Assembly: GCA_948567375.1 (NCBI GenBank)
Contig: OX419757.1
Location: 16,816,974 to 16,880,973 of the forward strand
Length of the DNA: 64,000 bases
DNA from: Lunularia cruciata
Taxonomy: Eukaryota; Streptophyta; Marchantiopsida; Lunulariales; Lunulariaceae
Direction: 5' to 3'
The notes under the pieces are model-generated. The model searched no databases and had not been told where the DNA came from. It was given only the letters and a program-made list of their open reading frames with translations. Shown piece by piece: positions 47,303 through 58,521 of this stretch (position 1 is its first letter; the number at the start of each line of letters is the position of its first letter). The position numbers and the translations under genes are program-made.

Positions 47303-48657
47303 TGGGACCTAAGATATAGGCTGATACCGAGCACCACTCCGAGTAAACCCACTACGTACTGCAGGGCTAACTCCTCTGGAATCTCCAAAGAACTCTGTTG
47401 TGACAAAGTAACCACACCAACAAACCCAAACCACCAACTGCAACAGCAAGTCGCAACCGCAAGTGCCCCACCAACTAAACACCACCCACTAATGTAACTC
47501 TAACCGAGATAACTACACTAGGGGAAGGGCAACTTGTAACCTGCCATCATAACACGCACTCTCACGGTCTACAGGTCATCACTTCTTACCTCACCGGAGA
47601 GAGACAAAGGTAGTCTGGCTAGTCATCACTCCAGCCTCACCACCGAGAGCATACCAGAGCACCAACGCTCAAAAGTCAAGGCACCTCACACAAACGTGGT
47701 GCACAAATAGGAAGTAGAGAATAGAGGGGATCCAATCACAAAAAATCTAAACAAAAACCCTCCATCTCATAACACAACACGGGACTGACTCTTCCACCAT
47801 TTGGCATTTGACATAAGAGCAGTTCGGATCTAAGTCCTAAGCTACCAGGATCACCAAGAATGGGATCAAACTGCCTCTCCTAGCCAAAGCTACATGTGTA
47901 TAGATAACAGTGGCACAGTCACTATAACAACAAGTGAGGGTGGACCAGTTGGCTAGGGCACCAGTCTAGGAACAAGAGATCTAGGGGTCAAACCCTGTTG
48001 CGCACAATCTAGCAGGAAAGGCAGATTTTGCCAACCAATTACCAAGATCTACTCTAAACTAGCTAGCCTCACGCCAGCAAGTTGGCTTTCTGGCCCTTTT
48101 AGGCCTTCGTAGCCTCTCATAGCCCACAGCCCTATGCCTTGAAGCCTCTAAACACCAAATGAGGCCTTTCTTGTTGCCACTTCGAACCTCCTCCAAAATT
48201 AGCAAAACTCCTCCAGATCTACGAAACTCCTCCAGATCTGGCCATAAAATCTGACGTAAACCCTAACGATGGATGTCCGCCAAATCCCCCGCTAACTTTC
48301 CACTCGAGCCAAATTGACAAAACGGGTTTTTCCAAATCACAATTTCATGAGAAGAGCTTCCCAACTCCACCTTCAATTTGACTTTTTGAGCCCAACTCGC
48401 AGCAAATTTGTCGTGCCTTCACCTCTTGAGCTCAAAATCACAACACTGCTCAAAAATTGCTCCTTCTTTGCTCAAAATTTGGCCAGCACTTCCGCACACC
48501 GTCCACCTAATTGCCAAATCTGCATCAACTGAACGAGCTTCTGCACACTAGGGAAACACAGAACTTGAATCGAGCTACCACGATCCACCAAGCTTGGAGA
48601 TACCACCAACACTCAATGTTCTTGCACCCAATTTCCCCCTAACTTCACTTCTCTGAT
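47303..48657 (-). other. C2 untranslated leader
   Basis: About 1.35 kb between block A and the gag start. No sizeable minus-strand frame. C1 has an equivalent leader at 34396-35403, with matching start and end segments. Nothing else is recognised in it. Confidence 0.6.
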
Positions 48658-49108
48658 GTAATCTGATTGCTTAACATTCTCCACTCAACTCAACTCAGAT
48701 CAGTACTTGATCTGTCACTCTATAAACTACCAACAACTGGGCACTGATTACAGTCAAGCCACACCCACTCAAGCATAGAGAATCCAGGTGACACTCGCCG
48801 GCCTCTATCCACCATAGCCAGGAACTCGAAGGCTCAACATCAGAGAAGTGAGCTCTCTGGAGCTCACTTCGAAACTATACCTCCCTGGACTCGAGCTAGC
48901 ACTGAAACCCTAACGGTCCCACTGACGGCACACTTGACGGTGCGAATGGTGCAAAGTGATGGTGGGCCCCACCGTGAAGTCAGTACCCCGAACACCAAAT
49001 CTGATTGTCGGAAAGTAGTCCCTGAGAAACTACTAGAATAACTCTAACTGCTATCACTGGAACTCCAATGTCCAAGCAGCTAGATGCGGAACTACAAATG
49101 GCGTGACA
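48658..49108 (-). repeat. C2 5' terminal block A
   Basis: About 451 bp, TGTCACGCC to CAGATTACA on the minus strand, matching 39388-39837. It is followed directly by leader sequence (TCAGAGAAGTG), with no B block. A primer site is not certain; TCAGAG shares six bases with the tRNA-iMet complement. Confidence 0.85.
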
Positions 49109-49238
49109 GGATGCAGCTAGAGGACATATGGAGCTTGCAACCAGATTGGAAGGAGTTTTCCACACTAAGGTTGGGATCTCTAGTGGTTGGAGGCATGATA
49201 CTACCACTCCTAAGGTCCTAATGTAGCAGCCAATCAAT

Positions 49239-50700
49239 ATGTCTTCCACTCCTATGATAATTACACAAGATACTTGGGAGTTAGATCTTGGACCCAAGCT
49301 TATAAGAAGAGAAAGACTAAGAGTTTGGAGGTTCTTGAGGAGCTACATGATTTATTTTGCCTTTAGTATGAAGGATTTAGGTGCTCTAAAAGTACTTATT
49401 CTTTGGATTGAATTGAACAGCAATACACCATTTTTTGATGTCCTTATCAATATAGTGACATAGAGAGAGCATTGATTTAGAGCCAAAGTAGAGACCTTTT
49501 TGAGGTTGGTTTGGTGGAGATTTCACATGGAGAGTATGCATCAACTACAATGATGCCAACCAATAATAATATGCATAGCAACTACACATATAGGCAGATG
49601 TGTGGATATTACCGTCCTATCAACCAATAGACTAGGACTGATTGGTTTGCCATGCTTACACCGGAGGAGATCTTTGATGCAATTGGGCATGCAAAGGTCT
49701 TTAGTACCTTGGATCTTCAAGTAGGATATCATTAATTGCCAATTAGTGAGGAGGATAAGTCCAAGACAACATTTTGGGCTATTGATCCTCATTATAAGGA
49801 TGTATTGTATCAGTGGAAGTTCTTACCTTTTGGGTTAAAAAACACTCCTACTGAGTTCTAGAGAGTCATGGGTAGGATCCTAGTAGTATTGGGTTTGCTT
49901 GGTGCTATATTGATGACATTTTGGTCTATAGTACTATTGTGGAAGAGCATGAGAGATATTTTTTGGTGGTGTTTGAGAGATTGAGATCTCATGTACTCAA
50001 ATTACATCTTGGAAAGTGTAGATTCTTCCATGAGTAGGTTGAGTATTTGGGTCACACTATCTACCCTGGAGGACTTGGTGTTCAATAGACCAAGGTCAAG
50101 GCTATTGCATGTATTCCTTGGTCTACGGATGTGAAAGGAGTGCAAGTGTTACTTGGGTTGGCAAACTTTTATCGCCGCTATGTTAGAGGATTTAGTGCCA
50201 TTACCAAGGCCTTGATGAAGCTCACCAAGCTTACATATGAGTGGTGTTGGGGAGATGAGAAAGAGAGAGCTTTTCTAGAGCTCAAGGAGAGTTTGACATC
50301 TACTCCTATTTTAAGGAGACCAATCAAAGGATGACCATTTTAGGTTCACATGAATTGGAGTATGTTTGGGCTTGGAGTAGTGCTCACTTATTATCATGAT
50401 GAGGGGAAGGAGTTTGTGGTGGTCTTTGTTACTTGCTCCAACAATTAAGTGGAGGCAAATAAAGTTCATATAAGGGAGAGTGCTTGGTGGCAATATGGTT
50501 TACAGCACATTTCCAATGTTACCTATTTGGTAACCCCTTTACTTTCATCATTGATCAATAGCCATTGAATTGGTTGATGGAGTTTGATAAGCTTTTAAGG
50601 AAGCTTGCATGATGGGCTCTAATTTTATAGGAGTATTATTTCATGGTTATTAATAGACCTAGAGTGGTGAACCATGATGTAGATGGGTTGAGTAGAAACC
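49239..50700 (+). pseudogene. pol: C1 RT and RNase H
   Basis: Starts MSSTPMIITQDTWELDLGPK (as C2 at 43215) and continues through the RT palm near 49700-49950. The connection and RNase H segment is at 50131-50334 (LLGLANFYRRYVRGFSAITK) and beyond. Same order and spacing as C2. Heavily broken. Confidence 0.7.
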
Positions 50701-51167
50701 CATGTCCCAACCAGCAAGATCAGATCGGAGCATGTTGGCATGGTGAGACAGATAAGGAGATGGTGTTAGGTTAGCATACACCTACCTTTCTTTGTAGATT
50801 TTTTAAGGCTTTGGTGGTATCTCTCTCAATGCATATAAGAAGAGTTATTGAGGTCATAGATCCAGAGTGTGGAGATAGTGGCATAGTTCAACGAGACATT
50901 CATGATGATGTCTTAGTGATGGACTATCTTTGCATTGGTGTTATAGGTGGCACAAGGAGAGAGACCATGTTCTTCAACAAGCCAAATGGTTTAGATTGGA
51001 GAGTAGATACCTTCTTCATGTATGGGAGGATGGTAGAGAGAGGATGGAAGTGGTACTACTGCAATAGTACCATTTCCAACTTAGAGACCACCGTTGGTCC
51101 ATCATGCTCATGAGGAGCCAGGATATTTTAGAGTAAAGCATATATATAGCTTACTCTAGAGTCATTA

Positions 51168-51742
51168 TTGGTGGCACAATATGCAGACCAATGCACAACA
51201 ATCTTTACCAAATGTGTGGTTTGTGACCAAGTTAGAGCATCATTAAATACCATAGTTACACCCATTATCTATCAAGGGGTTGGGTTACCATTGGAGTTTA
51301 CTGGACCTTTATCGTTGATTGTGAGACATCATCAATATATTTTGGTTATGGTGGAACACTTCTCCAAGCAGATTGAGTTGGTGCACTTCTTGACAAGCCC
51401 AATGAAGGGACAACTTACTTGTTCTTAGATTGGGTTCTTAGTCATTTTGGTGTACCAACTAAGGTTTTGACTTATCAAGTTACAAAGTTCTTGGGAGAGT
51501 TTCAGGTCTTGTGTGACAAGGCTTTGATTGATCATTGTACAACCTCCCAAGATCACCTTGAGGCAGATGGCTTAGCAAAGAGATTGGTTCAAATGGTAAA
51601 GAGAAGATTAGGGAAGTATGTTTTGCAAAGAGGCCACTTGGGAGATTGGGATCTCCAATTACCTTGGTTAGCCATGAGCTATTGGTTCAGCCGGCAAGCC
51701 TCCTTAGCATCCTTCTCTCCTTACTTTCTACTCTATGGATGA
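51168..51742 (+). pseudogene. C1 integrase core
   Basis: CVVCDQVRASLN (zinc-region end), GVGLPLEFTGPLSLIVRH (first acidic site area), LGEFQVLCDKALIDHCTTSQ, and EADGLAKRLVQMV around the Glu region. It matches the C2 integrase closely in order. Broken, a few breaks. Confidence 0.7.
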
Positions 51743-52181
51743 GATCCATATTTACCTATAGCCATTCATTGAGATGTTATTGTAGTTTTGGACTTGGATG
51801 ATCCAAGCATATGGATGAGCACATGTTCTCAACGAGCAGAGATCTTTTGGAGAGTGATGCTGATGGCCTTTGAGAACCTGGTAATTGTGTAGCATACATT
51901 ACATTATGCTTCGATTCAAGGAGGAGGTTATAAACCCTTGATCTATCAATTTCATCTAGGTGATTATGTATATCTACAGCAAATAGCATTGACAACACTT
52001 GATGTTATTATGGGCTACACTATCTTGAGAGTAGGTGAGGTTTTGCCTTCTGGCATCCTTGTGTTGGAAGGACATGATGGTGTTTTTGGAATGATCATGT
52101 ATGCAATTGTGCACCATGCCACCTCCCAAACAATGATGGTACAATGGGTCCAAGCTTAGCACTTGTACGAGCAAGCTTAAG

Positions 52182-52317
52182 GTGTATGTTAGGCAGCTCT
52201 TTTGGTGGAGCTATTATTATGTTAATGTATGATAGCTGTTTGAGAGGATGGCATATGTTATGTTTCACACCTCCCCTCATAATGGTTCCTCAATGACAAT
52301 GGTTATGTCCTAGATGT
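52182..52317 (+). pseudogene. C1 PHD-finger remnant at integrase C-terminus
   Basis: Same module as C2 40117-40254: LRCML, DSCLRGWHM and TPPL are readable, followed by the W-L-C-P-R-C end. Its presence in both copies shows that the finger belongs to the family. Confidence 0.7.
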
Positions 52318-52490
52318 ACTTGACCTATAGCTAGTTCATCCTTTATATGGTATAGATTGTAGACAAGCAACTGACAATGGAGCTTGATAACACCTATCCT
52401 CTTGATCTTTTCTCACCATAGGGTATACCATTTACTTGGAGTAGATGGCTATCTAGAGTTAAAAGAATCTAAATGCTAACTAGGGGCAAT

Positions 52491-53120
52491 TATGGCACTT
52501 TAGAGTTCATGTATGACTTATGTTTCAGATGTGCTTCTATAGTGTATGATGTTTGCAACAATTGTCTATGCGCACAATAATTGTCACACCATTTGTAGTG
52601 TTGCACCTAGATTATTTGGATGATGGAGTTGTAGTGTTTGTTGTCAGAGGTATTTTGGTATTTACTCATAGACTACTTGTTGACGGTCAGATTTCATGTT
52701 TGGGGTATTGATTTCATGGTGGGGCCCATCGTTTGCACCATCAGGTGTGCCATCAATGGGAGATCTAGATCAAATTCAGAGGTATACCCTAGAAGTGTAG
52801 CCCCAAAGAGCTCACTTCTTTGATGTTGAGCCTTTGAGTTCTTGACTATGGTGGATAGAAAGTTGGCAAGCGTCACCTAGAGTCTCTTAGCTACAGTGGG
52901 TGTGGCTTGACTGTAATGAGTGCCCAATTGTTGGCAGATTATTGAGTGAAAGATCAAGTACTGATCTAATTTGAGTTGATTTGTTTGATGAAGAACTGAT
53001 TATTGTAACACTTTAGAGTTCATGTATGACATGTGTGTGAGTTGTGCTTCTATAGTGTATGATGTTGACAATGATATATGTAACAATGTATGTTGTGTAG
53101 TGATGTATATACGCATGACA
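52491..53120 (+). repeat. C1 3' terminal B-A-B block
   Basis: B1 52491-52579 (TATGGCACTTTAGAG to GCGCACAATA, slightly shortened), A2 52582-53003 (TGTCACACC onward), B2 53004-53120 (TGTAACACTTTAGAG to GCATGACA). A G-run (TAGGGGCAAT) at 52481-52490 precedes B1, the likely polypurine tract. Same arrangement as C2. Confidence 0.8.
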
Positions 53121-53823
53121 TCCTTGGTGCTTTATGATCCTTTTTTCCTTTGGTATATATATCTATGCATGTTAAAAAATAGGATTGGTCACCATTAAGA
53201 GTACTTGAAGTCCCCTTTGGTAAAGTGATGTTAATAGCCAATATGTTGTTCTCTTGTGTTCCTTGTACTCTTTATAAGGGTCAATCAACGCATGGCGCTT
53301 GAAGAGGCTATTTTGGTGCTCAACTAAATTCCTCAAGAGCTTTTAAATGAAGAAAGGAATGATAGGAGTCTACTATGTGAGAAGTGAGATTAGATTGCAC
53401 TTGTTTTAATAGTAAACATTAAAATTATCATTAAAATATGCATTATCATACTAATATCATGAAAAAATGTACAAAAATTAGATCTTTTATTTTTAATTTA
53501 TATTATATAATTATATTATAATTTTACTATTCTTTGACGAACACTAGAGGGACCAATCCAAATTTGACTTACTTATCTTCTTATAGAAACTTGTGCTCCT
53601 CTACAAATGAAAGTCCAACACATAAGCATGGATGAGGAAAATACCAATTTTAAAGAAAAGTGATTGAAAAATAAATTTTGTTTTTCACCAAGATATAAAA
53701 ACAAAACTACTTAGGACTTCTAAATATTACTTTAAAATGGAAAATTCTCATATTTTATATCACAAATTCAGATAATATTGTTTAAAGTCTTGCTCTTGTT
53801 GGTTGTAATAATTATAGTTCATG
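53121..53823. other. Unassigned AT-rich sequence right of C1
   Basis: About 0.7 kb between the C1 end and the B4 LTR. It is AT-rich (for example 53460-53530), with no convincing ORF, repeat or RNA gene. It probably belongs with 32563-33959 to the locus that C1 entered. Confidence 0.5.
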
Positions 53824-53961
53824 TGTGGTACCCACATTTTTTCTTTTTTTTATGGTTAGTAGTGTTTAAGAGATGAAGTAAGCACAAAAAAGTCAAATTG
53901 CAAACAACAAAGAGGTGAAAGTAACTTTGGAGGAAAGCCGAAGAAGCTGACATCGGATCCG

Positions 53962-56727
53962 ATGATGGAGGTACTCAAAAGAGGAGGACGCCAGAAGCAG
54001 GCCAAAGATCATCGTCTTCGGGTTAGAAAATGCAAGAATGATGAAGACCGTTTAACAACCTCGGTACGTGGCAAGAAAGTACATTTCAAGAAACGGCGGG
54101 GGCAGAAGAAGCATGTCTTGACAGTGACCGAGAGAGCACGCAGAAGAGAGAAACTCATAGACAAAATTGATTGAAGAATGACTGTGATTCGGGGCAATAT
54201 AAAATTGCGAATGCGTAGAGGGAAGTTGAATTCGCTGAGTAAATTTCCAATTCCTCTGAGTAGTCATCCTGCAGGAATGCGTGTCCAGAAGCCCGTCGAG
54301 AGTGAAATTTTCCAAAACCCTGAGGGAGTTAGAGTGTCTCGTCCAAGAGAGGGGCTGATCTTCCAACAGCGTAGAACGAGAGAACAAATCATGGCAAAGA
54401 AGGTGGCCAACGCGCTGGCAGTGAGAGGTTTTGCAATTTGAAGGGTAGACGTAGTAGCGAGGATTGAAGTCTTGGTTAGACTTCGTATCACCTTTTTAGC
54501 TTGGAACTGGAATTTCAGTTTCCCGGGAGTGATGGCAGAAATCGCTGCCAGTAATTGTGAGGAGGGTCCCGAAGTGGAGGGGAAGAGAGGCAATCCGGCT
54601 CGATGGACAGAGTTGGATTGGAAGTTAGTCCTGGGGAGAGAAGCAGGAGAGCCAACATGAATCACCTTCTATCGGAAGTGTGATGCTGCAGAGGAGACAA
54701 CGGAGATTCATAACTCATTTTTTGCTCCACGAACTACGAATGGTTACAAGGTGGAGTCCTATCCGGACCCAATCCAAAGAAGTATTGTAGGGGCGATGAT
54801 GGCCATGTTCAAGCCGGAGCGAACAACGTATGTAACCATGCAGCAGGCGGTCTTCTTCCACCAGATGTTTGTAGGAGTACCCGTGAATTGGGCAAAGTGT
54901 TTCCATCACCAAACAAGGCAGATGGTAGTGAATTGGCAAATGGGCTCGCCACCGCATTAATTTGTGCCATTTGCAGCACATTTCTACTTTGGCCTAAACT
55001 TGCTCTCTGAAGACAAGCGGCATCGTATGGTCTCCCACATGCACCCTGATTTGAGACAAGAAGCCGACAAGGAGGAGCGATAGTATATGCTTCAGCTGCG
55101 GGTGAATGACGAATACTTTGCAAGAACGAGACAGTGGAAGATCAAAGATGCGGCCAGTCCGAAGACGAAGAAGCAAAGTAAACCCGAAGAAGCAAAACCA
55201 TTGGCCATCCAACTCAAGACTTGGAGGCTGATGTTGAAGACCGCAAATGTCGTGAGAAGAGCATCATCGGGATCAGAGTCTGATGAAGAAACGGAGTCGC
55301 AAGAAGAAGACTCAAAAGAAGAAGAGCTCACATTGAAGAGTGGGGAGTCAGGTAGTGAAAGTGAGGGAGAGCCCGAAGTCCAGCAATTGGTGGTGGTGAG
55401 TGAAGCGGGCAAGGCGATGGTGGAGAACAAGCCAAAACCCGAAGCAAAGAAGGAATATCCCGTGGAGCCGAGTTCAAGAGGCCAAGACGAAGATAACGCT
55501 GACACTCTAAAGATACGAAGATCACGACTTCGGATGAAGGAGCCGATGACACAGGAAAAGACTCCAGACAAAGAAGGCAATGATGAAGAAGAAACTTTTG
55601 GCAGGATATTATATTTAACGAAGGTGGTCACACCATTGCTGGAGATTTTGAAGGAATATCAGAGAGGAATTCCCCAAGATCAAGTAAAAGGGATGAATGA
55701 GCTGCAGGTGGTGAAGCATCTGTTGAAGGAAGTGAAGGAGCTGCAAGAGCATCAAATCCGAAGAAGTGCGAAAATTGAAGATCTTTGGAGGGAGGAAGAT
55801 TTGAGGAAGAAAATGTTGAGTGTGTTACAAGAGAGTTGTGCAAAAAAGGAGAAGGACCTGCAAAAGCAAGCCAGAGAGTTGAAGGAGCAGGCGATGTGGC
55901 TCAGCAAGATGTAGGAGGAAGTAAGTAATGTGCGCGTCGAGAAAGTCCATTTTAAGGCGATGAACATCGTAAGGGAGCAAGAATTGGACAGCTTGAAGAA
56001 GAGTGCCGCAACAAAAGATCAAGCATGGCAGAGAGAATTGGCGTCAAGGCAAGAAGAAGAAGAGCGTTTGCGAGAACTTGTCAAGAGTGTGGAGCAGCAA
56101 AAAGTGCAGTATGTAGAGGAGAAGAAGATGCTTGCTGCAAAATACGAAGACGAGTTGCAAATGTATCAGGTGGAGTTGAAGGTGGAGCGTTCTCGAGGAT
56201 ATGCATCGGAATCAGTAGGGGACCTTGCTGGGAGATTACGAGCAATTCTAAGTACGGAGGCTGAAGGAAGATTGGAAGAAGCTCGTCTGCATGAGTTGAA
56301 GTTACTTGTGCAAGAGACTCGGAAGCGAAGAGCTAAGGATGTGGACATGAACACATTGCTGATTCAGTTGAGAGAGCGAGTAGACAAGAAAATGTTAGAT
56401 GTAGAGAATAATGTTAGTCTTAGATTGGATTTAGTCAATTCGGAATTGGAGAAAATTTGGAATAGTGTGACAGTGGAGAAGAAACCCGATGTCGCAGAAG
56501 TAGGAAGTCAGGTGTCATCGGACTTGAGAATTGACACTTTAGAGAAGAGTGGGTCGGGAAATAAGAGTGTAGATGGATTACCCATGAGCTCGATTGTAGT
56601 TCCTAGTGTAGAAGTTGTAGAATTAGTGAAAAAATTAGTAGAATCAGTCATACCCGAAGAAGATGAAGTAGTAAGAAGATCATCGGGTTTGGAAGCTGAT
56701 GATGAGGTAGACATCGGATCAGGATAA
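53962..56727 (+). pseudogene. B4 U3-encoded ORF remnants
   Basis: Blocks in the same order as B2. 53962-54441 is very basic (Arg/Lys-rich, KKVHFKKRRGQKKH). 54472-54660 has LAWNWNFSFPGVMAEIAASN and RWTELDWKLVLGREAG. 54751-54960 has KPERTTYVTMQQAVFFHQMF. 55087-55914 is charged, with acidic runs and coiled-coil sequence. 55930-56727 is a 265-codon coiled coil ending in EADDEVDIGSG. The coding span is about 2.8 kb and ends just before the 0.8-kb promoter-bearing tail. Function unknown. The N-terminal part resembles the plant transposon protein domain discussed under B2. Confidence 0.65.
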
Positions 56728-56847
56728 ATGTTGATTTTGAGATAGGAAGAGGCAGATATGGAGAGATAGACTGTCATTTAGGATCTGCACGTAGGAAGAG
56801 ATGTTAGGAAGCGGTGCCTATGAAGGAAAATCTGCCATTTGCTTCAA

Positions 56848-56855
56848 TATTTAAG
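56848..56855 (+). promoter_or_regulatory. TATA-like box of B4 LTR
   Basis: TATTTAAG, 678 bp before the LTR end, in the same place as in B2 and B3. It marks the likely end of U3. Confidence 0.5.
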
Positions 56856-57533
56856 GGAAGCATTCGCAGTACGATGTTATTCAGTATTCACATTTCTAAA
56901 GATAGATAAAGCGAAGTGTTGATTTCAGTACTCGTTGCTTAAGCTTAATTCCGATTGTCAATTTTGTGTTTGTGTTTGTGAGTGTGTGGAGAATTCTAAA
57001 GAGCAAGTCAATGTGCTTGTGGATGTTGGAATCTGCAGCCTTGATCTTCATTCTGTGTGTTTGATCCTGAGTGAAGTGCATCGGAGCAATGCCTTGACAG
57101 ATCTGAAAGGAATTGTAGTGTTGGTAGTATTTTGCATTGGTGAGTGCAACACAAAGTTGATGTGAAGCAATTTAGATCAAGGAAGTTATGCCTTCAGTGG
57201 AGGGGTGGAACACAATTCTGAGGCAAAATTGGTCTTTGCAGTGAAGTGCCATCTTTGGGAGAATCTGAATCATCACAATCAAGAATTGTTTGGACAGAAT
57301 TGACTATGTTGTGATTATATGTGTGTATTCGTGACAAGTTGTCAAGATTGTGAGCTTGTTACTCTCTTCTGAGTGTAGTTTCTACCTGAGAGATTAAAGA
57401 AGCAATCAAGAAGAACTGCAATTGTGACTTTTGACTTCGTATTTGACCAATTCTGGATTGTATCTCTGCGGGAACAAACTTTACTTACTCGATTACCGCA
57501 AAAGTGATATTTGCCGGGTTGTCACATGATTTT

Positions 57534-57551
57534 TGGCGCCGCTGCCGGGGA
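57534..57551 (+). promoter_or_regulatory. B4 primer-binding site (tRNA-Asp)
   Basis: TGGCGCCGCTGCCGGGGA, 17 of 18 bases complementary to the plant tRNA-Asp 3' end (TGGCGCCGTTGCCGGGGA), seven bases after the LTR. Confidence 0.85.
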
Positions 57552-57614
57552 TACAAATCTCGGAAGTGGAAGAATACAAAGCCAAATTTGATACTGGGTG
57601 TTCATGCAATATGA

Positions 57615-58515
57615 ATGTCTGCATTGAGAGAACAACAAGACAAGAGGGCTCGAAGACAAGTGGTGCAGCGTGAAGAAGATGAACGTTTGAAAGCCCCATA
57701 CACTTCAGACGAAAGTGAACAAGAAGAATTGGACTTTCAACTTCTCCATGAAGTACAAGCAGCCCTGCGCAAACTTGATCAAAAGAGATGCAAAAGAGGT
57801 TGGCAAGGCTACTTTTCATCCCCGTTTGCCAAGACCAAGAAAGACTCAAGCGGGCAGACATACGCGCTACGACCCAGTACACCAACTTCCCCTAAAGCTG
57901 TAAAGGAAGTTGATTTCATTAAGAAGTTTGTTCGAGAAAAGACAGCACAAACACTTACGGAGGAAGAGTGTCAACATCTGGTACAAAAAATTCCTCGGTT
58001 ATCCCGAAGAAGATTTGAAGATCAGATGAAAGCTGTGAACCCTCTTACTTCTGATCGGGTTGAAGTCGACACCACCAAAGAAGAAGAAATTGTTGAAAAC
58101 AACCCCAATTTGAACTCGACAAATTGGAACCCGTGGGCAGACAACACGGCGTCCATACCAAGTAGCTTTGCGGTTCCCGTAAGTTCAACTTTACCACACC
58201 CAAATCTGCCGCACCAAACAATGTCTTCGTTACCCGTGACCCGACATGCTTATCAAAAGTACAAAGGTACAGAGCAAGATGAAGATCCTGACAAATTCAT
58301 TGAGGAATTCGAAGTCATTTCCTTTGCCAACAAGGAACATGACTCTACGGATCGACTGCGGATTTTTCCAAGCCTGCTCTGAAAGAAGGCTCAAAGTTGG
58401 TATACTCATATAACGCAGAAGGGACTTACCCCAGCGGACTAGGCAGACTTATGGAATGGCTTCTTGGAACAATTTCAGGAAGTGGATTATGATACGAGTG
58501 TCTTTGCGGCACTCA
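57615..58515 (+). pseudogene. gag: B4 gag
   Basis: A 255-codon frame to 58382 starts MSALREQQDKRARRQ. The N-terminal half is charged (QREEDERLKAP, EVQAALRKLDQKR). The retrotransposon Gag core begins near residue 215 (YKGTEQDEDPDKFIEEFEVI) and continues to about 58515 (QSWYTHITQ, FLEQFQEVDYD). Broken; few breaks. Confidence 0.75.
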
Positions 58516-58521
58516 ATGATT

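Larger units (their letters stand above)
39283..49108 (-). mobile_element. C2: family C Ty3/gypsy element with methyltransferase and PHD finger, complete ends
   Basis: A 9,826-bp minus-strand element nested in C1. GGATGC stands on both sides (39277-39282 and 49109-49114), and C2's own internal sequence shows this stretch once, so it is a true target duplication. Order: block A (49108-48658), leader of about 1.35 kb, gag, protease, methyltransferase, RT, RNase H, integrase, PHD finger, G-run, then B-A-B. It looks structurally whole, with about a dozen breaks in the coding part. The two A blocks differ at about 21 of 448 positions by hand count (near 5%, mostly transitions). That suggests a few million years at a rate near 1e-8 per site per year, or longer in slow lineages. 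Confidence 0.9.
33960..53120 (+). mobile_element. C1: family C Ty3/gypsy element with methyltransferase, split by C2
   Basis: Two parts (33960-39282 and 49109-53120) form one plus-strand element interrupted by C2. Order: block A (33960-34395), leader, gag (35404-36330), knuckles (about 36400-36560), protease (about 37400-37720), methyltransferase (about 38110-39110), [C2], RT (from about 49250), RNase H (to about 50700), integrase (about 51100-51760), PHD finger (52182-52317), then B-A-B. TCCTT at 33956-33960 and 53121-53125 fits a 5-bp target duplication if the first T of the element is shared. It has dozens of breaks and looks old, with strong CG loss. Confidence 0.85.
53824..58521 (+). mobile_element. 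B4: family B element, 5' LTR, primer site and gag
   Basis: A 3,703-bp 5' LTR (53824-57526) starts TGTGGTACCCAC and ends GGGTTGTCACA. A tRNA-Asp primer site (57534-57551) and gag (57615 to about 58515) follow. It then joins an LTR end at 58522. This copy proves that the whole unit is an LTR, because the primer site follows directly. No protease, RT or integrase of this family is present in the window. Broken, roughly half a dozen breaks. Confidence 0.85.

Noticed and set aside
39283-53120. Family C as a DIRS (tyrosine recombinase) element because of the split repeats
   Set aside because: A DDE integrase with zinc region is clear, target duplications are present, and no recombinase R-H-R-Y pattern was seen.
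53121-53823. Host promoter or gene end
   Set aside because: AT-rich with scattered TATA-like strings only; nothing supports a gene.
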